Source: Pseudoalteromonas luteoviolacea | GTDB taxonomy: Bacteria > Pseudomonadota > Gammaproteobacteria > Enterobacterales > Alteromonadaceae | Length of the DNA stretch: 64,000 nt | Assembly: GCF_018100925.1 (NCBI RefSeq) | Contig: NZ_JAGJEH010000003.1 | Location: forward strand, 124,001-188,000 | Direction: 5' to 3' | In this document: piece after piece, positions 22,301-30,473 of the stretch | Position numbering within the stretch: the first letter of the stretch is position 1 | Layout of the letters: each line of letters opens with the position of its first letter | Made by a program: the position numbers and the translations under genes | Notes under the pieces: model-generated | The model's input: the letters and a program-made list of their open reading frames with translations, nothing else | Databases searched by the model: none | What the model was told of the DNA's origin: nothing

Positions 22301-22749
22301 AGAATGATGTGATGCGCATCAATAAATAGCTGAAACTCTGCTGGCTTTACCTCGACCACTGAGAAGCGGATCTGGCTTGGCGCAGATAGGTCGAAAGGTG
22401 TATGCAGTAACTTCTCAATATGTTCGGCAATAAATTCCGATTGCTGCTCAGCGCTTTGCTCAGAAATATCCTGTGCGTCAAAGCGTGTAATGCCATTGGC
22501 ATAAACCAATTGCATCGGCTTACTAAATTTGACTAACTCAAATGCAGTTCTCAGTACAGGGTGCCTATCAAGTAAATAAGCAATCGCTTTGACAAACTTT
22601 TCTTCATCGAACTTTCCACTAATTCTCAAGCGAAATACATCGTGATAAAGCACTTCATCTTGCTCTTCACTGTAATGAAATAGTAGGCCATCCTGCATTT
22701 TGCTTAACGGGTAAGCATCTACAACTTTATTGGGTACATTAAGTGACAT
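16303..22749 (-). CDS. Two-module NRPS (C-A-PCP-C-A(Gly)-PCP)
   Basis: A 2148-residue synthetase without a docking domain. Domains: C (8-440, AYPLSKMQDGLLFHY, HHIILDGWS), A (460-945), PCP (serine ~1000, SLGGHS), C (1060-1490, HHIASDGWS), A (1515-2020), PCP (~2082, EVGGHS). The first A domain is odd: pocket DMTNVSQVCK, core A3 TSGSTGEPKL (the usual final Gly is Leu), VVISTAALL where VxxGGEAL is expected, and NQYGPSETHVC. The same unusual type occurs in the right-hand NRPS at 42271. The second A domain reads DILQLGMVWK, very close to the glycine code DILQLGLIWK, so Gly is predicted with confidence. The first C domain has the D-accepting or interface-like start (YHDV) although the upstream module has no E domain. 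An AAGGG Shine-Dalgarno lies 8 bases before the ATG. The gene follows the FAAL-NRPS by 30 bases and is surely co-transcribed. Confidence 0.96.
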   Translation of the reverse strand: MSLNVPNKVVDAYPLSKMQDGLLFHYSEEQDEVLYHDVFRLRISGKFDEEKFVKAIAYLLDRHPVLRTAFELVKFSKPMQLVYANGITRFDAQDISEQSAEQQSEFIAEHIEKLLHTPFDLSAPSQIRFSVVEVKPAEFQLFIDAHHIILDGWSMASLISELLQMYLSLQGLCESPIRPQNGLTYRDFVKAELLENDNAVAKSYWQEKLSDHEYSPVTSKGESQKIAVSTLSHGLPILALERFCEHNKYRLKDVLMAAYLRVAAMLTSRTDTTVTSVVNGRLEEKGAEHVAGLFVNLQAIRADLSSLSWRQLIEQVIEQQKEQMRFRRYPFANIVQQQNNPISDFCFNFVHFHVYKGLQGIEGFQILDGEIIEKSNFKVSTTFNLKMTGELDLLLSYDKASISTDFAERICGYFQRAIEQIIDSVDSPVMSSSLLSAEETSHLLDGFNGIYPQTSSVTRCLHQEFEAQVEKSPDAIAVVFNNEKLTYQQLNSKANQLAQYLKQQHNIGPDSLVGLCVERSTELILGTLAILKAGGAYVPLDIQYSKSIITKRINDVGLQLVVTKDSCAHLVSEAAPSVVNVSDWTTFESFDTINLNDSQHVDTLAYILSTSGSTGEPKLISMPHKPLVNMIQGMRSSCTEMDKAHSVLQFSSIAFDMSFTDIFLALLQGGTLHMIGESEQFNVELLVPLIIDKKISMLNLPYPMLQMLACYCNDNDIYLSNVEVVISTAALLIVTQEIRRFFKRHSQIRTVNQYGPSETHVCTSNTMSFDVDSWHDSISIGSSIANTHCYVLDQCGNLAPLGVNGELYIGGDCVSRGYLNNSKLTEQRYVRDPFAQSEQALMYRSGDIVRWLSNGELEYVSRADDQVKIRGFRVEIGAIDTVLSSLAGITDSCVIADVENDMLIAYFKSDEAIDLEQMKNSFREALPDYMVPGAFVAVSDWPLTVNGKVDKRKLPPVSQRLTESNYQAPETELEVLIAGVWQTLLDVPQISRTDDFFSLGGHSILATRLAAVLSEELGTKVALKQIFMQPVLSQLASAIESLLPKQAERIERADRNQALPLSYAQQRLWLLDKIEGQNAHYNIPAVLTLKGTLNEGALVASLQELVDRHEVLRTVYRQQGSAEPLQSILSDVDMHVPFHDVSELATEQKNAKVEQLIELEKGEGFNLQQDLMLRAHLIKTSECEHLLLVTMHHIASDGWSLTLFINEFCALYQAKVEKQQINLPELPIQYADYAAWQRQVLQGETLSKQVDAWQEKLQNLPVVHQLPLDFPRPEVQTFLGKKFTHRIGKATSDKLYRVCESLKATLFMGLHASFSALLSLYSKEEDIVVGSPIANREQAEVADLIGFFVNTLVLRSDLSGQPSFLDLIAQSKEMLLFAYEHQQVPFEQLVEALHPERSVQHSPLFQIMLTLQNNDKTEFNLPQLDVEVHDSEEIGVKYDLALNVSEDGSGLLLEWEYNTELFAEKTIERMGSHFERLVASLVEQPELAFSQHEFITDEERIWQAGVGTGSAIDIDSVGMDELFERQVASAPNQTALIYQGKQTNYAELSEMANSVAHRLVSQNKSEQQLVGVLVERSELMVASLLGVLKSGAAYVPLDPSYPVERLDYIIEHAGISCILTTQSMQGLIAPSDDIDVICVDQLARNPELVVRERRASNAEELAYVIYTSGSTGKPKGVQVTHGNIVNFFTGLNHYFAPHEPPQRWLAVTSICFDISVLEIFWTLCQGHEVVLMPEKPVKGLVSNEVLASLDEPTRRRVEFQQSMFSTQALSVQDVQTLIIENNVTHLQCTPSFVKGWNRSAQGVAALGQLQALLVGGEGIATQEANLLLDHLGGHMFNMYGPTETTVWSSISEIKKDQLTIGQPIVNTQFYVLDKWQKPVPQGHVGELLIGGLGVTSGYYNSPELSAQQFVSMPNYSPTTLYKTGDLVRVNELGQYEFVGRLDSQIKVNGYRIELGEIERVLQSLSQVKDGAVLCVDGDNGNKRLLAFAVTQQDSTDFELRSELSLKLANYMVPEHVYLLDSMPLTPNGKTDKKSLYSLITEPTKSTFLAPDGDDELQLASICADVLGVEVSVINMRASFFEVGGHSLLATQFVASLNAKFGIELTMRQLFELNDLASLSKHISDLQIHKQLEQELRNLSHDDIEEVEL

Positions 22750-22779
22750 TTATATAGCCCTTATGCTTATTATTCTTTT

Positions 22780-25700
22780 CTAGCTAATATTTAATGATTC
22801 GAGAATGAGTTTGTCTTCTTCACTCAGCATATCGAATGACGCATCTTGATTATTTTCAGACTCAGTTTGTTCTGGTTGCATGCTGCCTGATTGGCATAAG
22901 TTACGAATTGTTTGCTGTTCAAAAATGTCGGCAACCGACATCAGGTAACCTTGCTCTTTCACCAATGCAATCACTCGCACAGCGGTAATTGAATCCCCCC
23001 CAAGATCAAAAAAGCTCTCTATTACACTCAGTGCTTCTTGTTCCAACACTTGGCACCACACATCATGTAATGACTGCTCTAGGTCGTTTTCTGGCGCGAC
23101 GACAAGGCTTGGTTCACTAGATACAGGCAAAGCTGTATTTGCCAATTTATCCCTGTCTATTTTGCCGTTCGGTAGCAGTGGCATTTCGGACATATGAACG
23201 AAGTGTTTTGGGATCCAATTTTGATGAAGGTTCTGTTTTAAAACCTCTTTAAGCTGAGCTGTTGTAGGAGGAGTCAAGCTCGACGTTTCGTAGTAGGCAA
23301 CCAATTGATTTTCTACCTTTGCCACAAGCGCAGAAGCAATACCAGATTGCGCTTGCAATAGTGCTTCAATCTCTGCGGTTTCCACGCGCATACCGTTGAT
23401 CTTGATCTGCTCATCCACACGACCTTGGTATTCAAGTAAGCCATCACTGTTTACTTTCATCAGATCGCCTGTGCGGTAAAATCTGGCAGACTTTCCTACC
23501 GCGTGTTCAATAAAACTGCTCTGATTTTGCGATGCCCGGTTATGATAACCCTCACTGACGCCTGCACCGGCAATAAGTACTTCGCCAATCAGGTTGGTTG
23601 GCACAATATTTTGTTCTTCATCAACGACGTATAGCGTCATATTGTCAATCGCCTTACCGATTGGCAGGGATTTTAACTGTGCCACTTGTTGTGCTGGTGC
23701 AATATAGGCAGCACTAATATCAGTACACTCTGTCGGGCCATAGATATTCGCTATCTGTGCGTGACATTTTGCATGACTTAACCATGGCTTAAGGCGCTCC
23801 AAGTCTGTTGCCTCTCCACCAAATGCGACGAACTGCATGCCATGCAGTGCACTAAAATCATCTGGTTGAGTCGCATCAACCAATGCATAGAACAGGCTTG
23901 GAACACAGTTAATGTGTGTGACCTGATTTGTCGCAATCAACTCTGCATAATGCTCTGCGTCAAAAGTCCCCTCTTCAGGCAATACCAAAGTCGCGCCACA
24001 CATCAAAGGTGCAAAGATATTTTTTATCGACGCATCAAAGCTCAATGGAATAGGTTGAAATACAACACTGTGTGTATTCATTGAAGAGAAGTTAATGTAC
24101 CAGTTGCACAGGTTGTTAAACGAGCGACGACTCACATTAACGCCTTTTGGTACGCCACTTGAGCCAGAGGTATAAAGCCTATACACCAACCCCGAGTCAG
24201 TTGCCGATTGAGTAAGGTTGCTCTCAAGCTCCCCTTCTAGCAAGCTGTATTCATCATCTAACTCTAACAGCGCGCCATCGTAATGAGACAAGTGTTCATG
24301 TTCAGGATCTGTAGTAACAATCAGGTCAAGTTCATCATCTGCAATAATATTTCTGATCCGAGTTACTGGATAAGCTGGGTCTAGCGGCAAAAATGTTGCG
24401 CCACATTTGGCTAAAGCCAGCAGTACCACGACTTGTTTGAGTGAACGCTCAATATGGACACCAACGATGGCACCACTCGACACATCAATATCCTGTAAAA
24501 AGTGGGCAAACTGATTGGCTAACTGGTTTAAATACGCATAGTTGTAACTTTGTCCATTAAACACCACTGCTTGTTTGTTTGGATGCTGCGCGACAGCTTG
24601 CTCAAACATTGAAACAAAGTCGGGAATGGACTCTGCGTCAACAACCTTGCCTCTGTGTGCTTGTTCATACTCGTCGATACACAGTGACGCTAAGCTAATG
24701 TCCTTAATTTCGCGACTCGGCTCACTCACCGCCTGCTCAAGCAACACAAGGTAATCTGCAAGGAAACGCTCCACGGTTTGTGCGTCAAACAATGCCGTGT
24801 TGTAGTGGAAATTGATATCCCAATTGTCCGTTTCATTTTTGTCTATGCTCAGTGTTAAATCGAACTGTGCCGTATTGGTTGCTATCTCAATTTTAGAAGC
24901 CGCGACATCGGACAGCGCCAATTGCAAATTCGCCTTACCGTTGAGAATAAACTTGGTTTGAAAAAGTGGTGAGTAACTTGAGTTTCGCTTTAACTTCAAG
25001 TTATCAACAAGCAAGTCAAAAGGCAGATGTTGATGGTTCAACGCACCATTCACCACATTGTGGTTATCAGCAATCAACTGTGACAGTGAATGCTCCGCAT
25101 TAATGACTTGGCGCAATACCAATTGATTCACAAAGTAACCAATGACATTCATGGTCTCACTCACTTGGCGGTTTGCGCTGTCTGTACCGATAACAATGTC
25201 TTTGCTGCCGCTTAGTCTATATAACAAGACCTGATAGGCTGACAGCATCACAGTGTACAAGGTGGTCTGATGCGATGCTGCGAGGCGCTCTAGTTTGCGC
25301 TGAATCGATAAATCTAACGATTGAGTGATACGACTGCCTGCGAATGATTGGGTTTTATTGCGAGGTCTATCGTATGGTAACAGCAGTAGCTCCGGCGCAC
25401 CTGCGAGCACATCTTGCCAATATTCAATGCCACTATTTAGATGGCCTTGTTGTTTTTGCCACAGTGTACAGTCTATATACGAGAGTGCAGGCTCCCCTAG
25501 CGGCTGCTGCTCGTTATACAAACAGTTAATTTCTTCGATTAACAGCTCTGCTGACCAAGCATCAAACACGATGTGGTGCAGCAAGAAGCTCAACACAAGT
25601 TCATCATCGCCTAACTGGGCGATTTTTACTTGCAAGTTGTGACCGCTTTCCAGGTCGAAGTCACTTTGACCATGACGCTGTAAAAAAGCATCAAGATCAG

Positions 25701-27954
25701 AGGCTGGTATCGTTACCAAGTCATTTTGAAGTGCCACTATATAGGGCTCGACAATTTGTTGGATCAGCGTATCGTCTTTGACTATAAATCGCGTGCGCAG
25801 TGCCGTATGGCGAGTAATTACTTGATTGATTGCCCATTCAAGTTTGGCAATATCGGTTTTTCCTTGTAGCTTAAAAGCGACATGTAACTTGAGTGTTGCG
25901 CGCTGATGTTCGATTTGATCTAATACCCACAACGCCTGTTGCCCATAAGAAGCAGGCGCTTCCATTAAACCGGATGCAGGTATTGTGTTTTGGGGTGTGA
26001 CTGCACCATCAATAGCACTCAGCTTATCTATTTCAGTAGCAAGTTCACGAATTGTCGGGTGAGCATAAAAGTGCTCGTGGTTAAGCTGAATTGCAAAAGT
26101 GCGCTCAATCTCTGATACCACTTTTGCCGCATCGAGAGAGTCCCCCCCTAACGCAAAAAAGTTCGTATCTACACTGATATCTGCTTGATTGAAGGCTCGT
26201 TGCCAAATCGTATGTAGCTGAGCTTCCGTCTTGCTCATAGATGTCATAGGGGTATCTAGTTTGTCGCTTTGCCCCTCATTACACAAGATGTTGAGCTGCT
26301 CAGATTCAAATAGCATTTTTGTATTTGCACGCTGCACTTTACCACTTGAGGTCAAACTAAGTGTACCTTGACGAATACAAATAATTTCTGCTTTTAAATC
26401 AAACTGCTCTGCCACCGCTTGTCGAGCTAGTGCCGTTAAGTCACCCAGATTTTCTTTACGCGCAGCGCGGGCAAAAACTTCTTGCACCACCACAAGGCGC
26501 TGCGATGGCCCTTCACCTGTTGTGAATGCTGTGGCTCTATGGTTTACAAAAGCTGGATGCAGATCACTGACACATTTTTCTATATCTTGAGGATAATAGT
26601 TAGCACCTCTAACAATCAGCACATCTTTGATCCGACCTGCAATATATAGGTCTTCTTCGAATACAAAACCAAGATCGCCCGTTCTCAAAAATGGACCATC
26701 TCCTTCAGAAGTAAACGCGTTAAATACCTCAGCCGTTTTGCTTTCATCGCCCCAATAGCCTTGCGCGATACTTGGGCCTGATACCCAGATCTCACCGCAT
26801 TGACCATCAGGCAATGTCGCTTTAGTGTCTTGGTCAACAATCTTAAGTGTATGTTTGGGTGGTACTTGGCCACAACTTACTAAACGCTGGCCATCTGTCT
26901 GCGCTTTTTTAGCGCGTCGATTTGCCAGTTCAGCTTTATCAAATTCTACTACTACGGGGGCACTTTGCGGTTGACCACCACTAATAAACACCGTCGCTTC
27001 TGCCATGCCATAGCTGGGATATAATGCCGATGCGCTGAAGCCAACAGTATTAAACTTGGCAACAAATCGCTCCAATGTAGCGGCATGAATAGGCTCTGCT
27101 GCGTTAAATGCAATTTTCCAGCAAGAAAGATCTAAGCCTTCTAGGGCGTCTTCTTGAATTTTATCTACACAAAGGTCGTAAGCAAAGTTAGGCGCTCCGC
27201 AAATTGTTCCGCGATACTTGTTGATCGCCTGAAGCCAAAAGCTTGGCTTTTGGACAAACGCTGCTGGTGCCATCAATATAGAGTGAGCGCCAAAATAGAC
27301 AGGTAGTAATATGGTATTAACTAACCCTAAGTCATGAAATAGGGGCAGCCAGTTGACGAAAATATCATCTTTTGAGCACCCAGTATTTGCTTCTAAACCC
27401 TGGATATTTGCCACTATGTTGTCATGCCTAACAACAACACCTTTTGGTACCCCAGTAGACCCAGAGGTATACTGAATAAACGCTGTGTCGTTGCTGTTCA
27501 CAGATGCCAACACATCAGCTGCGTCAACTTGATTCAGTGTTGATAAGCTAAACAACTGACCACCTTGCAAGTCATCATGCTCTGATAAATAGTCACTCAG
27601 TGAGTCATGCAAGCCATTGCTCGTTAACGCGATGCGCGCATTACAATTTTCAACAACCTGTTTTATCCGCTCCGTGCGCTGCTTCAACCTCGGAGGATAA
27701 AGTGGCACGGCCATGCGGCCAGCGTATAGGCATGCAAAAAACAGTTTGATGAACTCTAAACCTGGGGGGCACAATAAGAGTACCGGCTCGTTAGGCTGCG
27801 TTAAATTTGACAAGCGACCAGCTACGTCACGCGCAACACTATCTAGCTCAGCATAGGAAATGGTTTCTTCATTCTTATTATCAATAAAGGTAAACGCTGG
27901 CTGTTGCGGTTCACTCAACGCTCTTTTTTGCAAAACATCAACTATTGAATTCAT
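22780..27954 (-). CDS. FAAL-initiating NRPS (FAAL-PCP-C-A-PCP)
   Basis: Starts the peptide with a fatty acid. Residues 1-565 are a fatty acyl-AMP ligase: TSGSTGVPKG near 161, the FAAL-typical NWLPLFHDLGL, and PPRLKQRTERI in the N-terminal region. It would activate a free fatty acid as acyl-AMP and load the first carrier (575-650, FALGGDSLDAA, serine ~603). A condensation domain (660-1095, HHIVFDAWS, with Ala for the usual Gly) then acylates the first amino acid, chosen by the A domain at 1115-1600 and held on the second carrier (1625-1700, DLGGDSITA). The A pocket reads DAKNAGIDIK. It matches no code I know; Lys239 is shared with glutamate codes (DAKDLGVVDK), so an acidic or amide side chain is possible. 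The layout parallels pyoverdine PvdL, and a PvdQ-like acylase in the same operon suggests that the acyl chain is later removed. The leader upstream resembles that of the acylase gene. Confidence 0.95.
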   Translation of the reverse strand: MNSIVDVLQKRALSEPQQPAFTFIDNKNEETISYAELDSVARDVAGRLSNLTQPNEPVLLLCPPGLEFIKLFFACLYAGRMAVPLYPPRLKQRTERIKQVVENCNARIALTSNGLHDSLSDYLSEHDDLQGGQLFSLSTLNQVDAADVLASVNSNDTAFIQYTSGSTGVPKGVVVRHDNIVANIQGLEANTGCSKDDIFVNWLPLFHDLGLVNTILLPVYFGAHSILMAPAAFVQKPSFWLQAINKYRGTICGAPNFAYDLCVDKIQEDALEGLDLSCWKIAFNAAEPIHAATLERFVAKFNTVGFSASALYPSYGMAEATVFISGGQPQSAPVVVEFDKAELANRRAKKAQTDGQRLVSCGQVPPKHTLKIVDQDTKATLPDGQCGEIWVSGPSIAQGYWGDESKTAEVFNAFTSEGDGPFLRTGDLGFVFEEDLYIAGRIKDVLIVRGANYYPQDIEKCVSDLHPAFVNHRATAFTTGEGPSQRLVVVQEVFARAARKENLGDLTALARQAVAEQFDLKAEIICIRQGTLSLTSSGKVQRANTKMLFESEQLNILCNEGQSDKLDTPMTSMSKTEAQLHTIWQRAFNQADISVDTNFFALGGDSLDAAKVVSEIERTFAIQLNHEHFYAHPTIRELATEIDKLSAIDGAVTPQNTIPASGLMEAPASYGQQALWVLDQIEHQRATLKLHVAFKLQGKTDIAKLEWAINQVITRHTALRTRFIVKDDTLIQQIVEPYIVALQNDLVTIPASDLDAFLQRHGQSDFDLESGHNLQVKIAQLGDDELVLSFLLHHIVFDAWSAELLIEEINCLYNEQQPLGEPALSYIDCTLWQKQQGHLNSGIEYWQDVLAGAPELLLLPYDRPRNKTQSFAGSRITQSLDLSIQRKLERLAASHQTTLYTVMLSAYQVLLYRLSGSKDIVIGTDSANRQVSETMNVIGYFVNQLVLRQVINAEHSLSQLIADNHNVVNGALNHQHLPFDLLVDNLKLKRNSSYSPLFQTKFILNGKANLQLALSDVAASKIEIATNTAQFDLTLSIDKNETDNWDINFHYNTALFDAQTVERFLADYLVLLEQAVSEPSREIKDISLASLCIDEYEQAHRGKVVDAESIPDFVSMFEQAVAQHPNKQAVVFNGQSYNYAYLNQLANQFAHFLQDIDVSSGAIVGVHIERSLKQVVVLLALAKCGATFLPLDPAYPVTRIRNIIADDELDLIVTTDPEHEHLSHYDGALLELDDEYSLLEGELESNLTQSATDSGLVYRLYTSGSSGVPKGVNVSRRSFNNLCNWYINFSSMNTHSVVFQPIPLSFDASIKNIFAPLMCGATLVLPEEGTFDAEHYAELIATNQVTHINCVPSLFYALVDATQPDDFSALHGMQFVAFGGEATDLERLKPWLSHAKCHAQIANIYGPTECTDISAAYIAPAQQVAQLKSLPIGKAIDNMTLYVVDEEQNIVPTNLIGEVLIAGAGVSEGYHNRASQNQSSFIEHAVGKSARFYRTGDLMKVNSDGLLEYQGRVDEQIKINGMRVETAEIEALLQAQSGIASALVAKVENQLVAYYETSSLTPPTTAQLKEVLKQNLHQNWIPKHFVHMSEMPLLPNGKIDRDKLANTALPVSSEPSLVVAPENDLEQSLHDVWCQVLEQEALSVIESFFDLGGDSITAVRVIALVKEQGYLMSVADIFEQQTIRNLCQSGSMQPEQTESENNQDASFDMLSEEDKLILESLNIS

Positions 27955-27962
27955 GTATATCT

Positions 27963-28000
27963 TCTTACTTTTATTATTTTTATTGAGACCTGTGATTTAT
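27963..28000 (-). promoter_or_regulatory. AT-rich leader copy 2, before the FAAL-NRPS
   Basis: On the minus strand this short gap holds AATCAC, then about 10 bases, then ATAAAAATAATAAAA, then AAG, ending shortly before the FAAL-NRPS start. The same arrangement lies before the acylase gene (34566-34606), with the 15-base block identical. It may be a duplicated leader or internal promoter, or a translational enhancer. Low-complexity chance similarity is possible. Confidence 0.35.
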
Positions 28001-28006
28001 TGGCAA

Positions 28007-29602
28007 CTAACTAAAAACCCAGTGCTCTCTTCCTTGCAGCTGTTTTGCTGGTATGCCTTTAGAGTGACATTCATCAACCAGCATTTTTGACTGAACCAAT
28101 TGCTCGTCATCCTCGTTGTAAGAGATCCCCATGAAATAGCCAAACCAAGGTTCAATGCCCAAAGCATAGACGTATACACTTTTCGCATTGAACGCGGCGG
28201 CAATGCTTGAAGCGGCTTTGTAGTCTGAACCGTTAAAACGTCTACTTTCGTTAACTTCACTCGAAACTGGTGAAGTCAACAACGCGCCGTATAACCATCT
28301 TAGCGGCCCGCCTGTGCACTCCATGCCGATGAACAGCACATCAACATCGCCATACAAATCGTTGAGCCTTTTGTACAAATAGGGGTCTATGTTGGACGAG
28401 TCGGCTGCTGCCATGATCTTTTTGCCTTTGGACTCTATGAGCCATGCAGATTTGCTGCGAATATTGACGTCTGCATGCTCACCAAGAAATGGCATTGCAG
28501 TTATTGTGATGTCTTCATGATCAAAGGTATCTAAATCTTCTACTTCAACTACATTTGAAAACCCCAGTGCATTTAGCATCAGCTTCATTGATGGGTCAGC
28601 TAACATACCTGAGTTACTCTTAGGAACCGCAATTTGCTTAATTTTGTGCTTGAGCTGCAATAGGGTTTCAATGCATAAATGGTCCATGTGCGTATGAGTG
28701 ACCATCACACAATCGATGGAGTCTGGTAAATCATCAAAAGTGACTTTGTTCACTTCCTCATCGTTCATATATGCAAGAACAGGGTCTACCATCACAGTTG
28801 CACTTGCAGTTCTAACCATCAAACCCGCATGTCCAAGGTAGTCGATCTCAACCTTACCCTGTTCAACGGGCTTTGCGGTTTTCTTCGGGGGCGTAGTTGT
28901 AAATAACTCTTCGAAACTTAAGCTTCCCTCAATATCGAGTGCCTCAAATTGGGCCGCGATGTCATCGAGCTCTTGCGGTACATCACGCATACTAAATAGC
29001 GTGTTCACAAAAGGATGATTGAGTGGAATATTGAGGTGCAAATGATCGTCATCAGCAAATCTTGGGGTCGACAGTACAAACTTTCTTTCTGAGCTGTGTA
29101 GGCGACCCAAGCAAACAGATTGGGCACATTCTTTATAATAGGATGTTTTATAAAATAGGCTTTCTATCAAGCGAAATGACGGCTGGTTATTCAAGTCATA
29201 ACATAGCTCTACAAGACCTCGAAGCGGATCAGGTATTTTTTCATAAAGAGGCTCAAGTGACATGCCTTTGGCCTCTGACAATAACATTTTGTCCAGTTCA
29301 CTGATGGCATCTACTAGCTCAAATAAATCACCATATTGGTCGCGAGATTTTGCTATTAGCTGCTTAACATCATCAACCTGAGATAACGGTAAATTCATCA
29401 GCGAGCTGCCAGTCATTGACTTTGCCTTGACTGATTTTGCGTGGATCTTTGCGTTCGCGACAAAAGATTTCATTGAACGCATATGCTGATTCACTAAATT
29501 CATAGCTGCTGTCGCTGGTGACATCAAATACGGCCACATAAACCATTTGTTAAACAACGGTTCAAAATAAACATCAGGTCGTAAATAAACATGATTACTC
29601 AT
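28007..29602 (-). CDS. CmlA-type di-iron beta-hydroxylase (metallo-beta-lactamase fold)
   Basis: Predicted to beta-hydroxylate an aminoacyl group while it is bound to an NRPS carrier protein, as CmlA does in chloramphenicol synthesis. Counted from the ATG at 29602 (531 residues, close to CmlA), the N-terminus has the family signature YLRPDV, EPL and PATAAMN. The C-terminal half is a metallo-beta-lactamase fold with HTHMDH at 303-308, a glutamate in LGEHAD (~375) and an aspartate in AAADSSN (~401). These spacings agree with the known CmlA iron ligands. An in-frame ATG at 29620 is also possible; I prefer 29602 because homology begins just after it and a GGAG lies upstream. The gene overlaps the MetA-like gene's stop by 8 bases, so it is translationally coupled. 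Which residue is hydroxylated cannot be told; a DUF-type hydrolase role is unlikely given the N-terminal domain. Confidence 0.88.
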   Translation of the reverse strand: MSNHVYLRPDVYFEPLFNKWFMWPYLMSPATAAMNLVNQHMRSMKSFVANAKIHAKSVKAKSMTGSSLMNLPLSQVDDVKQLIAKSRDQYGDLFELVDAISELDKMLLSEAKGMSLEPLYEKIPDPLRGLVELCYDLNNQPSFRLIESLFYKTSYYKECAQSVCLGRLHSSERKFVLSTPRFADDDHLHLNIPLNHPFVNTLFSMRDVPQELDDIAAQFEALDIEGSLSFEELFTTTPPKKTAKPVEQGKVEIDYLGHAGLMVRTASATVMVDPVLAYMNDEEVNKVTFDDLPDSIDCVMVTHTHMDHLCIETLLQLKHKIKQIAVPKSNSGMLADPSMKLMLNALGFSNVVEVEDLDTFDHEDITITAMPFLGEHADVNIRSKSAWLIESKGKKIMAAADSSNIDPYLYKRLNDLYGDVDVLFIGMECTGGPLRWLYGALLTSPVSSEVNESRRFNGSDYKAASSIAAAFNAKSVYVYALGIEPWFGYFMGISYNEDDEQLVQSKMLVDECHSKGIPAKQLQGREHWVFS

Positions 29603-30458
29603 AAAATAAGACATCTCCATTTGTTGATTCTTGTAGTAACGGTGCCATTGCAGCTTTTTTTATTGAGGTTAGTTGCTGCAACCAGGTCACAAAAAATTGT
29701 TCAGAATAGGATTTCCAAAAATGTTTGGGGTCATTTAAATCGAAATTGACTGGTGGCACTGAGTTGGGATTGTTGGCAGCATCTCGCAACCACTCATTTA
29801 AAACACGATTCGACGTGTATTCAGGATGACCCAAACACATGGTGTTCATTTCATCCGTTGTTTGAAGTATCGCATGAGGGTAACAATCGTTACCGGCAAG
29901 CACTGTCACATCGCCTTTTACTAGATGGCTATGGACATCGCTTTCATTTAAATGTGCATAAATGCTAAAGGGCATTGGAAAGCTTTGCTTTAAACACGAA
30001 TAAGCACTATAACCGAACGACTTATTCTGCATGTCGTAGATGCCATTGTGCTTTTCTTCTATCACTTTTTTGTCAATACCAATGGATTTAGCGATTGCCA
30101 ACGCTCCCCAGCATATGCCCAATAGAGGAATGCCGCGACGCTGCGCAGACTTAATGAGTGCCAGTAGTTCTTGCCAATAAACGACTTCTGAAAATGGCAA
30201 CTTTTCAACCGGCGCACCAGACACGATCAATCCATCTAACTGGGTCGTTGCTGTCACTTCAGAGTACAACGAGTATGGAGGCTTAAGTGCAGTCGGTTGA
30301 GAAGCTGAACTGGGTTTGCTGCTCAGTTTCAGCCAGTGTAGTTTTGTCGAAATACCCAAACTTGAAAACAAAGTTTCAAGTTCATTTTGGTAATTATCCA
30401 AATCCGGCATCAAATTTAAGATGCCAATATTTAATACAGTAGATTTATTTTTATACAT
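29595..30458 (-). CDS. MetA-like homoserine O-acyltransferase, probably acetyl-specific
   Basis: A 287-residue member of the MetA family, which transfers an acyl group from CoA to the hydroxyl of L-homoserine. Visible family motifs are ILNLMPDL near the N-terminus, GLIVSGAPVE, the nucleophile Cys116 in LLGICWGALA, and His211/Glu213 in GHPEY. Glu85 in GAPVEKLPF aligns with the position (111 in E. coli MetA) where Glu is associated with acetyl-CoA and Gly with succinyl-CoA use, so O-acetylhomoserine is the predicted product. About 20 residues of the usual N-terminus are absent. It lies between an exporter gene and a hydroxylase in an NRPS operon, not with methionine genes. It therefore probably supplies a precursor, or modifies a homoserine-like residue, for the peptide. 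Housekeeping methionine synthesis is less likely from context but cannot be excluded. Confidence 0.85.
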   Translation of the reverse strand: MYKNKSTVLNIGILNLMPDLDNYQNELETLFSSLGISTKLHWLKLSSKPSSASQPTALKPPYSLYSEVTATTQLDGLIVSGAPVEKLPFSEVVYWQELLALIKSAQRRGIPLLGICWGALAIAKSIGIDKKVIEEKHNGIYDMQNKSFGYSAYSCLKQSFPMPFSIYAHLNESDVHSHLVKGDVTVLAGNDCYPHAILQTTDEMNTMCLGHPEYTSNRVLNEWLRDAANNPNSVPPVNFDLNDPKHFWKSYSEQFFVTWLQQLTSIKKAAMAPLLQESTNGDVLFYE

Positions 30459-30473
30459 TTTTTCAAACCTGTA

